Below are positions 1 to 7,927 of a stretch of DNA of 64,000 nt, piece after piece (positions within the stretch are counted from its first letter, which is position 1; every line of letters begins with the position of its first letter). Made by a program: the position numbers and the translations under genes. The DNA is from Candidatus Hydrogenedentota bacterium (GTDB taxonomy: Bacteria > Hydrogenedentota > Hydrogenedentia > Hydrogenedentales > CAITNO01), in contig JAGPFE010000003.1 in the NCBI GenBank assembly GCA_018056705.1, positions 33,953 through 97,952 of the forward strand, written 5' to 3'. The notes below the pieces were generated by a model. That model was not told the origin of the DNA. It saw only the letters and a list, made by a program, of their open reading frames with translations, and ran no database searches.

Positions 1-216
1 GTGGACGCGGAGCCGTTACGGCTGACGCCGGAACGCTGGATCCTGGAGGTGTATCGAACGCTGGTGGACACACTGTCCAGTATCGCGTGGATGCTGCTGG
101 TGTTCTTTATTTTCGCCCTGATCGCGTACGTGCTGGTCCGGGGTTTCGAGATGCGCCGGTTACCCTTGGCGGGGTCTGCCGCGCAATCCAGGCCGCCCGA
201 CCCGCCGGCGTCTTGA
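1..216 (+). CDS. small single-pass membrane protein, possibly the 3' end of a longer gene
   Basis: The frame is open from base 1, where a GTG could be a real start or an internal codon of a gene cut by the window edge. The 71-residue reading has one strong hydrophobic segment at about residues 28-48 (core IAWMLLVFFIFALIAYVLV), followed by a basic and then Pro/Ser-rich tail, so the tail is probably outside the bilayer. No catalytic motif or family is recognised. It converges on the next gene, with stop codons only 4 bases apart and no visible terminator between them. Upstream sequence is needed to decide whether it is complete. Confidence 0.45.
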   Translation: MDAEPLRLTPERWILEVYRTLVDTLSSIAWMLLVFFIFALIAYVLVRGFEMRRLPLAGSAAQSRPPDPPAS

Positions 217-220
217 ATGG

Positions 221-1825
221 TTATTCCAGGTATCCCATCCGTCGGAGGCGCTCTTCCAGTTCGGTTTCCTCTTCGGGCGTGAGGAAACGCCGGGTATCAC
301 GGGTTGCCGGAAAAAGGCCTCGTGGCGTGTCCGGATCTTGATCAACCGCGCTCAGCAGGCTGGATCCTTCCAGGTCGGGAACAGCATGGCCCAGCGCGTC
401 CAGAATCGTAGGCGTGATATCCGTGAGACGTGGAGTGGCCCGCCGGCAGCGGGCGTTCATGGCCAGGAATGCCGGGTTGCGGTGCACGCCATTAAATCCC
501 TGTTCCCTTCCTCCCGTGAAAGCGCTGGGATCCAGGATCCGCGTCGCGTCGCCGCCATGCCAGCGGCCAAAAACCCAGGGGTATCCATTGATCTCCGCGG
601 GCTCGATCAGGATATCCGGCGCGCGATCTGCCGCGGGGCCGTCGTATACCTCCCATCGGGGGATGGCGCGTTTCACGGGTTCCCATGTTTCCAGCAGGGA
701 ACACAGTTCCAGGGTGGTGTCCCGGCGCGATGCGGGCGGGATGAGGCCGCCGGGATCGCGTCCCGCCACGTTCAGTCGAACGGATGGGAAATAGGCCAGT
801 TCTTCGGACCACGCGCGGGTATGGGTCCAGTCGATGCCGCCAAACCGTGCCAGGGCTTCAAGTCCCATGACCTTGCCGGGAAACCATCGGGCGAGGGCGC
901 TTCGCCATCGTGCCGGCGTTCCCCGGAGCAGGGCCTGTTTGAGTCGAGCCGCGGGATGCGCCCGCCGCCGCAGCCAGCCGTGAGACTCCAGGAAACGGTT
1001 CAGGCTGGCCTGGTGAATGCCCGCTCCGGTGAAGCCGTGATCCGATACCACCATGATCAGCGTTTCGTCGTCCGCGCGCTTCATGACCTGTCCGAGGAAA
1101 ACGTCGAGTTGCCGGTACATCCGGAGTATAACGGTGGAGAGCGTTTCGTCCGGCTGGAAGCGGGGACTTGCCGGATCCATGAACATCCAGCAATGGTGCG
1201 AAGCGGCGTCTGCTTCGCCCAGCACGCACATGAAGAAGTCCCAGGGTTCGTCTTCCAGGATGTCCAGCGCGACGCGGCACTTGTCTTCCAGTCGACGGGC
1301 GAGGTGTCGCGCGAACCGATGGTGCCATCCGGGACGGTCGGTGAAATGCTCATCGGCGTCGGCGTACCGCCAGGCGCGGGCCCGGTCCAGCAGCGTTTCG
1401 GGGTACACGTGGGAACGCGCGACGGCGCCACCCATGGGCGAATCGAACCCCGAGATCATGACGCCGTTCAGGGGCGTGGCGGGCCAGGTGGCCGGCACGC
1501 CCAGCACGGCGCATCGCGCGCCCCCGTCGGATAAATAATCCCAGGCAGCGGGAACCAGCCGGTCAGCCCCGGTCAGGAATCGCAATATCCTGGTTCCCGG
1601 TGGAATGAAGGTGAAATCCGGAATGCCGTGCCGACCTGGATTGACCCCGGTAACGCAGGTGGTCCATGCCGGGAAAGTGACCGGTGGCGTTACACCTTCC
1701 AGGGGACCAAGGTAGCCCCCGGCCGCGGTAAGACTCCGGAGATGAGGTAAGTGCCCCGCGTCTACCCAGCGCGCGATGAGACCAGGATCCGCTCCATCCC
1801 AGCCCAGTATCCAGACCCGTTTCAT
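221..1825 (-). CDS. alkaline-phosphatase-superfamily phosphodiesterase / nucleotide pyrophosphatase-like protein
   Basis: This is a 534-residue metal-dependent hydrolase of the type I phosphodiesterase / nucleotide pyrophosphatase branch. The first metal-binding stretch is GWDGADPG at residues 8-15. The nucleophile region PPVTFPAWTTCVTG lies at about 47-60, with Thr50 the likely nucleophile. GEADAASHH is at about 203-211, SDHGF at 261-265, and a late GVHR motif supplies the last His. These are the expected Asp/His/Thr ligands in the expected order. The start at 1825 was chosen because the protein then opens directly with the beta strand KRVWILGWDG; an in-frame start at 1861 would add 12 residues of no family character. 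No signal peptide is seen, so a cytoplasmic site is likely. The substrate cannot be read from the sequence. Confidence 0.82.
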   Translation of the reverse strand: MKRVWILGWDGADPGLIARWVDAGHLPHLRSLTAAGGYLGPLEGVTPPVTFPAWTTCVTGVNPGRHGIPDFTFIPPGTRILRFLTGADRLVPAAWDYLSDGGARCAVLGVPATWPATPLNGVMISGFDSPMGGAVARSHVYPETLLDRARAWRYADADEHFTDRPGWHHRFARHLARRLEDKCRVALDILEDEPWDFFMCVLGEADAASHHCWMFMDPASPRFQPDETLSTVILRMYRQLDVFLGQVMKRADDETLIMVVSDHGFTGAGIHQASLNRFLESHGWLRRRAHPAARLKQALLRGTPARWRSALARWFPGKVMGLEALARFGGIDWTHTRAWSEELAYFPSVRLNVAGRDPGGLIPPASRRDTTLELCSLLETWEPVKRAIPRWEVYDGPAADRAPDILIEPAEINGYPWVFGRWHGGDATRILDPSAFTGGREQGFNGVHRNPAFLAMNARCRRATPRLTDITPTILDALGHAVPDLEGSSLLSAVDQDPDTPRGLFPATRDTRRFLTPEEETELEERLRRMGYLE

Positions 1826-1969
1826 GACATGGCACTGCTCCAGAGTTATTGTAGCGAACATCTGCGTGGTTCCGAAGGCTGACCGGGAACAGAAAAACCA
1901 GGCGCGAGGTTTGAATTTATCAGATTTATGACTTCAGAATGACGTACTGAACCATGGGAGGTAGAGAGC

Positions 1970-2968
1970 ATGCGCGCGTGGCGGTTTCACGAGCCGGGCG
2001 ATATCCGTAACCTGGTGCTGGAAGAAGTGCCCGATCCGGAATCGGGGCCCGATGAATCCCTGGTCCGCGTGGAAACAGCGGCATTGAACCCGGCAGACCG
2101 GTACCTCGTTCAGGGACAGTATCCCCGAGCGGGTAAACCGCCCTTTACCCCGGGACGGGATGGGGCGGGGGTGGTCGTCAAGCCTGGGAATTCAGGCCGG
2201 TTTAAGGCGGGGGATCGGGTGTGCGTGCTGGGTGGACTGACGGGCATCTCCAGCCCGGGGCTGCTGGCCGAATATTGCGCCGTCCCGGATGCCTGGCTCG
2301 CGCCGGTTCCTGACGGCTGGACGATGGAGGAAGCCGCGGCGGGGCCGCTGACGCTGCTTACGGCATGGCGGGCGTTACGGGTACGTGGGGAACTGCGGTC
2401 CGGCGAAACGGTACTGGTGACCGGGGCTTCCGGGGGCGTGGGATCGGCCGCGGTAATGCTGGCCTCTGGGCTTGGCGCAAGGGTGCTGGCCCTGTCCCGG
2501 GATCCCGCCAAGCGGAATACCCTGGTTTCCCTGGGGGCAGCCGTCGCCCTGGATGCCGCCGCGCCGGATATCGAGAAGCAGGTAAAGTCGGTTGCTCCCG
2601 AAGGGATTTCCCTCGTAGTGGAAAATCTTGGTGGCCCCTGGCTGGACCGTTGCCTGCGGATGGTGGCTCCCCATGGCCGCGTAATGGTGGTGGGATTGCT
2701 TGCCGGCCTCACGGCGGAGGTCACCATCGGCCTGCTGATTCACAAGAACCTCCGGGTGGAAGGGCTCAGCGTGAGCGCGTACGCGCCGGAGGAAGCGGAC
2801 CATGCCTGGCGGGAGATTACGGGCCTGCTGGCTAGGACAGGCAGAAAACCGGTGATAGATCGGGTTTTTGATTTTGAGTCGGTTCAGGCCGCCTTCGATC
2901 GACTGGCCGAGGGGCCACTGGGCAAAGTGGTCATCCGGGTGGGCACAGCGTCCGTTCAGATTGAATAA
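1970..2968 (+). CDS. zinc-independent quinone oxidoreductase-like MDR-family protein
   Basis: A 332-residue medium-chain dehydrogenase/reductase. It has an N-terminal GroES-like barrel (about 1-120) and a Rossmann domain opening with TGASGGVGSAAV at about 151-162, the NADP-binding motif of the quinone oxidoreductase branch. The Cys/His zinc ligands of true alcohol dehydrogenases are absent, so NADPH-dependent reduction of a quinone or enone is the best reading. A GGGAGG ribosome site sits 8 bases before the ATG. It is divergent from the phosphodiesterase gene across a 144-bp gap. A paralogue of the same broad family lies at 56309-57301. Confidence 0.82.
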   Translation: MRAWRFHEPGDIRNLVLEEVPDPESGPDESLVRVETAALNPADRYLVQGQYPRAGKPPFTPGRDGAGVVVKPGNSGRFKAGDRVCVLGGLTGISSPGLLAEYCAVPDAWLAPVPDGWTMEEAAAGPLTLLTAWRALRVRGELRSGETVLVTGASGGVGSAAVMLASGLGARVLALSRDPAKRNTLVSLGAAVALDAAAPDIEKQVKSVAPEGISLVVENLGGPWLDRCLRMVAPHGRVMVVGLLAGLTAEVTIGLLIHKNLRVEGLSVSAYAPEEADHAWREITGLLARTGRKPVIDRVFDFESVQAAFDRLAEGPLGKVVIRVGTASVQIE

Positions 2969-3045
2969 AACGCAAGATATTGCGTTTTCCTGGTGTTGAT
3001 ATCGTAAAAAACACAATCCATGGTCGAAAAAAGTTTAGAAAAGAC

Positions 3046-3074
3046 TTGACTTTGGCGGAAAAAAATGGTAAACT
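3046..3074 (+). promoter_or_regulatory. strong sigma-70-like promoter for the first porin
   Basis: TTGACT (3046-3051) and TAAACT (3069-3074) are separated by exactly 17 bases. The surrounding sequence is A-rich, unlike the GC-rich genome around it. It points at the porin gene starting at 3395, which gives an mRNA leader of about 310 nt. Confidence 0.7.
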
Positions 3075-3079
3075 GTCCC

Positions 3080-3394
3080 CTGATTGCGGAGTAGTAGAGG
3101 TGCACTGATTGGGACGTTACGTCTGACAGTGCGGGAGAGTTTAATTTTATGTCGTGGCCGGTACGGATCATCGTGCCGAACACGTACTGAATCAGGCATT
3201 GCCATCCCCGGACCGTACAACCCGGAGCAGAAAGGAGGGATGCGCGTGGAAGGCCGTAGGGGCCGATAACTCCGTGCGGGACGGGCAAAGATGTGGCGAT
3301 ATACGGGATGCCAGACAGGTTCTGGTATCCGCGTTTCGCGAAGACGCGAAGCGCGAAGCATGGGTCAATGCAACCATAAAGGGAGAATACGTAC
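3080..3394 (+). promoter_or_regulatory. long structured 5' leader of the first porin gene
   Basis: About 315 bp with no convincing gene lie between the promoter and the porin ATG. Several short hairpins can be drawn: CCAGA/TCTGG around 3311-3325, and a 10-bp stem at 3330-3339 with 3346-3355 (one G-U pair, 6-nt loop) about 40 nt before the start. At 3231-3242 is AAAGGAGGGATG followed by GTGGAAG. The same arrangement occurs in the leader of the second porin at 5219-5230. A tiny ORF starting at GTG 3246 (seven codons, then TAA) could use the internal AGGAGG. The leader does not match any riboswitch class I can name. Confidence 0.45.
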
Positions 3395-4705
3395 ATGCGT
3401 ACGATGAAGATGGTCGTTTTGGCGGCGCTCGTCCTGACGCTGGGCGGCATCGCGACCGCTGAACTGCAGAACGTGGAAGTGGGTGGCAAGTTGCACATCC
3501 GCGGCAACTACTGGTCCCTTGACGATGGTCAGGATCAGGAAATCTCCTTCTACGAACAGCGCACCCAGTTGAACGTGAAAGCGGACTTCACGGACAACGT
3601 GACCGCGTTCATGGAACTGGACAGCTATGACATCTGGGGCGAAGACTTCCGCTCCAACTACTTCACCGGCGCCGATGGCCGCCAGGCCAGCACGGATGAC
3701 GTGGAGTTCTACCAGGCGTACGTCGAAGCCCGCGAGATGTGGGGCACCCCGCTGATGATGCGGGTCGGCCGCCAGGAACTGGTGTTCGGCAGCGAATTCC
3801 TGCTGGGCAACAATGACACGGAAGCCCTGTTCCGTGGCCTGTCCTTCGACGCCATCCGCCTGGCGTACGTGACCGACGCTTTCCGCGTTGACGTGTTCAC
3901 CGCGAAACTGGCTGAAAATCTCCTCAGCGATTTCGCGTCCGATAACATCGACCTGTATGGCGTCTATGGTTCGTACCTGGGCATCGAAGATGTCGTGATC
4001 GACGCTTACTGGCTGTACCTGGTCGATGACCTCAACAATGATGAAACCCTTGATTTCCACACGGTCGGCCTGCGCGGCGCGGGCAAAATGGGCGGCTTTG
4101 ATTTCGACGTCGAAGTCGCTTACCAGTTCGGCGAATGGGATGGCCAGCCCTCGGCCTGCCCGTTCGGGTTCGGCGAAGCCGACGTTGAATATGGTGCCTG
4201 GGCGGTGAACGCTGATCTGGGCTACACCTTCGACGTGGCCTGGCAGCCCCGCGTGTCCGCTCAGTTTGCCTGGTATGACGGCGGCGACCCGGATGAGAGT
4301 TGCTGGTCCAATGATCGTGAACTGCCCTTCAACCGGCTGTTCAGCGACAAGGAATACAGTTACTTCCTGGACAACGCCGGCGCGGCCAACCTGAGCAACG
4401 TGTTCGTTTATGGTCTCGCGATCGAAGCCATGCCGACCGAAGCCGTTTCCCTGAAACTGGCCGGCAAGTATTTCGACGCGGATGAAGATTACGGCACGGA
4501 CGGCGATCTGGGCTGGGAACTGAGCCTGGTCGGCAAGTACAACTACACCGAAGACCTGGCTTTCCGCGCGGGTTATGCCCACTTCTTCTCCACGGCGGAT
4601 GACAATGATGTCCAGGTTGTTGCCAACAACGGTCTGGCCAACGCTGGTATCGCCGATGACGACGATTATGACTATGTCTTCGCCGAAATGATGATCTCCT
4701 TCTGA
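3395..4705 (+). CDS. outer-membrane beta-barrel porin, alginate-export (AlgE)-like family
   Basis: A 436-residue precursor. Residues 1-22 form a clean Sec signal peptide ending I-A-T-A before Glu23. The mature part is made of alternating short amphipathic strands rich in Asp, Tyr and Gly, and it ends in MMISF; a C-terminal Phe is the BAM recognition feature of outer-membrane barrels. Motifs such as VGRQELVFGSEFLLGN and FDAIRLAYV are typical of the alginate-export/porin family. A GGGAGA ribosome site precedes the ATG. It probably passes small, perhaps acidic or sugar, solutes across the outer membrane, but the substrate is not shown. It is clearly homologous over its whole length to the next gene, including the identical mature N-terminus AELQNVEVGG. 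A Rho-independent terminator follows directly. Confidence 0.82.
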   Translation: MRTMKMVVLAALVLTLGGIATAELQNVEVGGKLHIRGNYWSLDDGQDQEISFYEQRTQLNVKADFTDNVTAFMELDSYDIWGEDFRSNYFTGADGRQASTDDVEFYQAYVEAREMWGTPLMMRVGRQELVFGSEFLLGNNDTEALFRGLSFDAIRLAYVTDAFRVDVFTAKLAENLLSDFASDNIDLYGVYGSYLGIEDVVIDAYWLYLVDDLNNDETLDFHTVGLRGAGKMGGFDFDVEVAYQFGEWDGQPSACPFGFGEADVEYGAWAVNADLGYTFDVAWQPRVSAQFAWYDGGDPDESCWSNDRELPFNRLFSDKEYSYFLDNAGAANLSNVFVYGLAIEAMPTEAVSLKLAGKYFDADEDYGTDGDLGWELSLVGKYNYTEDLAFRAGYAHFFSTADDNDVQVVANNGLANAGIADDDDYDYVFAEMMISF

Positions 4706-4728
4706 GGTCCATTTCAACGGATGTTTTG

Positions 4729-4767
4729 CCCCCGGTCGGGTAGCCCCGGCCGGGGGTTCTTGTTTTG
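4729..4767 (+). terminator. Rho-independent terminator of the first porin
   Basis: A 12-bp GC-rich stem (4729-4740 with 4745-4756, one G-U pair) closes the tetraloop TAGC and is followed by a T-rich run. It begins 24 bases after the porin stop codon. Confidence 0.85.
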
Positions 4768-5322
4768 AGGCCAGGGGAAGGATACTGGAATCGTAACGCG
4801 CGGCCAGTTCCCTGATGGGAGCGGTCGGACAGGTAAAAACATAATGGCACGCCCCGATGATGACTTTTATCTGGTTCAGGCTTATATGTTTTCTGGGATC
4901 AGGCAGGTAGGCGGCTTACCGCACGGTCGTTTCTCCCCACGCGTTCTTACCATCTTGTAAGAATTGAAGGTTTTCATTCCGGAGCGTTTTCATGGTTTTT
5001 CTCTTAAATAGTTAAAAAAAAGGATTTATATGTAATTCGGGTCGAAACGATATTGCACACATCCAGCGGTATGACGTGGCACGGGAGTTGCGTCATGGGG
5101 GCCGCGTCAGCCCAAGGCGGTGCCGGGAATCCGGGCCGTGATCCCGGTTTCCCGGCCCGCGAGAGGAGACGCGCGGAAAGCAACGAAAACCTCCCTGGAA
5201 CCCGTCAAGCACCGCAGGAAAGGAGGGATGTGCTGGAAGCGCGGGATTGGTTCTGGAGATCACGCATACAAGACAGCGGAACTCGGTTGATCGTATCTTT
5301 TCAACAACAAGGAGATCATGCC
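4768..5322 (+). promoter_or_regulatory. intergenic region and long leader of the second porin
   Basis: About 555 bp with no gene I can support. The stretch 4975-5035 is markedly AT-rich and is the likely promoter zone, though no clean -35/-10 pair is visible. The element AAAGGAGGGATG at 5219-5230, followed by TGGAAG, repeats the one in the first porin's leader. A CCTCC at about 5190-5194 could pair with its GGAGG. The reading frame is open upstream from 5053, but that extension has poor coding character and a signal peptide begins only at 5323. This stretch is therefore read as leader, not protein. Confidence 0.45.
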
Positions 5323-6645
5323 ATGAGAAGTTCGAAAGTACTGACGATGCTGCTGATTGTGGCCACGGTTTTGCCGGCGTACGCTGAACTGCAGAACGTG
5401 GAAGTGGGGGGAAGCCTGCGTATCCGCGGCAATTATTACAACCTGGATAGCCTTGGGGACCTGTCATACATCGAGCAACGGACACGCCTGAGCGTAAAGG
5501 CTGATTTGACCGATGAAGTGACGGCCTTTGTCGAACTGGACAGTTTTGACCTGTGGGGCGAAGATTTCCGGTCGGATTACCTGCGAGGTGCGGATAGCCG
5601 CTCTGACAGTTCGGACGACGTGGAAATTTACCAGGCGTACATCGAGGCCCGGAACATGTGGGGTACTCCCATCCGACTGCGGGCGGGCCGGCAGGAACTG
5701 GCCTTTGGCAGCCAGTGGCTGGTGGGCGTGAATGATGCCGCCTCTTTTTACCAGGGACTGTCCTTCGACGCGTTCCGGCTGTCATGGATAGATGAATCTT
5801 TCCAGGTTGACGCGTTCGCCGCGAAACTCGGGGATCGCGTGAACGGGGATTTCGCGTCCGATGACCTGGACTTTTATGGCGTGTACGCCACGCTGACGTC
5901 TATCGAGAACCATACGTTTGACGCGTACTGGCTGTATGTTCGAGACGACAATTACCTGACGGCTTACGACGTGGACCTGCACACGGTGGGTATCCGGGCG
6001 GCGGGCGCGTTTGGCGCGTTTGATTACGAAGTGGAAGGAGCCTACCAGTTTGGAGATGTGGACGGCCTGCCTTCGGCATGTCCTGCCGGTTTCGGCGAAG
6101 CGGACGTGAAATACGACAGTTTTGGCGTGTTCGCCATGGCGGGGTACACCTTTGACATGGCCTGGAAGCCACGGGTATTTGCCCGCTTCTCCTGGCTGGA
6201 TGGCGGGGATCCTGATAACAGCCCCTGGTCCAATGATCGTACCCTTCCGTTCAACCGGCTATTCTCAAATTACGAATACACCGAGTTTTTCGCCAATACC
6301 GATGAGAGCAATTTCTACTACTATGGCCTGGGCCTGGACCTTGCGCCCACGGAAGCAGTTACCCTGCAACTGGTTGGCGGATATTTCATGGCGGATGAAC
6401 GCGCGTTGCTATCCAGCGGCCTGTTTGGTAAGAAGTGGGCAGATCGTAACATCGGATTGGAACTGGGCCTGTATGGCAGTTACGCCTACAGTGAGGACCT
6501 GTCATTTAATGCCGGCTATGTGCATTTCTTCGGGGATGATGGGCTGGCCGCCAATCGATTCATTGGTAATGGCCTGCTGGCCTGGGGTGGATCGGGCGAT
6601 GATGATTATGACTACGTTTTCATTGAAACCCAGGTGAGTTTTTAG
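5323..6645 (+). CDS. second outer-membrane porin, paralogue of the upstream AlgE-like porin
   Basis: A 440-residue precursor. The start at 5323 was chosen because AAGGAG lies just upstream and the protein then opens with a standard signal peptide (residues 1-21, ending A-Y-A before Glu22). The mature N-terminus AELQNVEVGG is identical to that of the first porin. Similarity continues along the barrel, for example AYIEARNMWGTPIRLRAGRQ, and the last residues are TQVSF. The second copy has an extra loop of about 10 residues near 375-385 that includes LFGKKWADR. A tandem duplication with divergence is the simplest history. Separate leaders and terminators suggest that the copies can be expressed independently. 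Confidence 0.82.
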   Translation: MRSSKVLTMLLIVATVLPAYAELQNVEVGGSLRIRGNYYNLDSLGDLSYIEQRTRLSVKADLTDEVTAFVELDSFDLWGEDFRSDYLRGADSRSDSSDDVEIYQAYIEARNMWGTPIRLRAGRQELAFGSQWLVGVNDAASFYQGLSFDAFRLSWIDESFQVDAFAAKLGDRVNGDFASDDLDFYGVYATLTSIENHTFDAYWLYVRDDNYLTAYDVDLHTVGIRAAGAFGAFDYEVEGAYQFGDVDGLPSACPAGFGEADVKYDSFGVFAMAGYTFDMAWKPRVFARFSWLDGGDPDNSPWSNDRTLPFNRLFSNYEYTEFFANTDESNFYYYGLGLDLAPTEAVTLQLVGGYFMADERALLSSGLFGKKWADRNIGLELGLYGSYAYSEDLSFNAGYVHFFGDDGLAANRFIGNGLLAWGGSGDDDYDYVFIETQVSF

Positions 6646-6681
6646 CCTGTCGGGTTACCGCCAGCCTGTCGGGTTACCGCC
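6645..6681 (+). repeat. tandem duplication of a 19-bp unit at the porin stop codon
   Basis: Two copies of GCCTGTCGGGTTACCGCC(A) lie at 6645-6663 and 6664-6681. The first begins on the last base of the stop codon. No hairpin role is evident; it looks like a small slippage duplication just ahead of the terminator. Confidence 0.7.
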
Positions 6682-6709
6682 TGTTCACCTGCTCGTCCTC
6701 CTGCTTGCG

Positions 6710-6748
6710 CCGCCGCCGGATCCATCCCGGCGGCGGTCGCTCCTTTTC
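6710..6748 (+). terminator. Rho-independent terminator of the second porin
   Basis: A perfect 10-bp stem (6710-6719 with 6727-6736) of pure G/C with a 7-nt loop is followed by a T-rich stretch (TCGCTCCTTTTCT). Because the next gene converges from the other strand, it may also help end that transcript. Confidence 0.72.
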
Positions 6749-6835
6749 TGCAAGGATGGCGCGGCATGAAGGGTGGAATGCCGTGCTCGAGGGTAGACAG
6801 GGCCGGTTGAGGCAGGTGCCCAGCGCGGCGACAGG

Positions 6836-7927
6836 TCAGGCCTGATCGCGGGGGCCGGGTTCCTGCCGTTCCGCGCGTCGACGTTGCTCGATGCGGTGGA
6901 GCCAGACCACCGCGGCAGCCGTAAACAGCGCGGCCACGAATGGCACACCGGGCTTGAAGGGACTGGGAAGAATGCCAGCCAGGATAGCCAAAAGTCCCAT
7001 AAGGAGGGAAAAGGCATACATGATCATGACCGCGCGTCGCTGGTCGAGCCCCAAGGCCAGTAACCGGTGATGCAGGTGTTCGCGGTCGGGGTGGAAAAAA
7101 CGGCCCTCACGGGCCCTGCGCAGGCGTCGCAGAAAACTGAGCAGCGTGTCCGCGATGGGCAGCGCGATGGTGATCACGGGCACGATCAGGGCGACCACGG
7201 CCGCTCCTTTCTGCTGTTCCACGAGGGTCGCGCCACCGAGCATGAATCCGAGGAACAGGGCACCCGCGTCCCCCATGAAGATGCTGGCTGGATGGAAATT
7301 GTAGAGCAGGAAGCCCAATGTGGATCCGAGCAGGGTGGCCATGACCAGGCACGTGGCGGGTTGTTCATTAATGATGCCCACGACCAGCAGCATGGCGGAC
7401 GCGATGGCGACCAGCCCGGCCGCAAGGCCATCCAGCCCATCGGTGAAGTTGATGGCGTTCATGACGCCGGCCACCCAGACAGCGGCGATCAGGGGCGCCA
7501 GCGGCCCGAGGTCGATGATGGCGTGGAGTGGCTTGGCGAGACCTTGTTCCCCCACGGCCCAGTAATATAAAAGGGCTCCCACCATCAGTTCGACCAGTAG
7601 TTTCGGCGCGCCGGACAGGTTGAAGATATCATCCGCAAGGCCCAGCAGGATAATGACCGCGCCGAGTACGGCCAGCGGGTAATGCACGGGCGCGATCAGT
7701 TCCGGCCGTCGCCAGATGGATTCGACCAGCACCACGAGATAGGCCGCGAAAAAGGCCAGGCCGCCAAGGTAGGGCGTGGGCCTCGGGTGAATCTTCCGGT
7801 GCTGGGTGGGATGGTCCAGGATGTTGTAACGTCGCGCGATCCACCTGAACATCGGGGTAGCCAGGGCGGCTACCAGGAAAGCCACCAGGGTCGTCAGCAG
7901 GTATTCGGCCGGTCCGGGGAAGATCAT
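6836..7927 (-). CDS. WecA/MraY-family undecaprenyl-phosphate sugar-1-phosphate transferase
   Basis: A 363-residue polytopic membrane enzyme with about 10-11 helices. It transfers a HexNAc-1-phosphate, usually GlcNAc-1-P, from UDP-sugar to the undecaprenyl-phosphate carrier, the first step of cell-surface glycan synthesis. Visible family motifs are the LADD pair at about 97-100, NAINFTDGLDGLA at 157-169, FMGDAG at about 217-222, and the cytoplasmic DREHLHHRL (HxxH/R) loop near residue 290. It reads as WecA/TagO rather than MraY because of the FTDGLDG form and the HHR loop. The start at 7927 forms an ATGA overlap with the stop of the upstream gene, so translation is probably coupled. No O-antigen or capsule cluster is adjacent; the sugar nucleotidyltransferase at 57997 is the nearest related function. 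Confidence 0.87.
   Translation of the reverse strand: MIFPGPAEYLLTTLVAFLVAALATPMFRWIARRYNILDHPTQHRKIHPRPTPYLGGLAFFAAYLVVLVESIWRRPELIAPVHYPLAVLGAVIILLGLADDIFNLSGAPKLLVELMVGALLYYWAVGEQGLAKPLHAIIDLGPLAPLIAAVWVAGVMNAINFTDGLDGLAAGLVAIASAMLLVVGIINEQPATCLVMATLLGSTLGFLLYNFHPASIFMGDAGALFLGFMLGGATLVEQQKGAAVVALIVPVITIALPIADTLLSFLRRLRRAREGRFFHPDREHLHHRLLALGLDQRRAVMIMYAFSLLMGLLAILAGILPSPFKPGVPFVAALFTAAAVVWLHRIEQRRRAERQEPGPRDQA

Noticed and set aside
5053..5322. 90-codon in-frame extension upstream of the second porin
   Set aside because: A perfect signal peptide and ribosome site at 5323 define the start. The extension has no coding character and covers the leader element.
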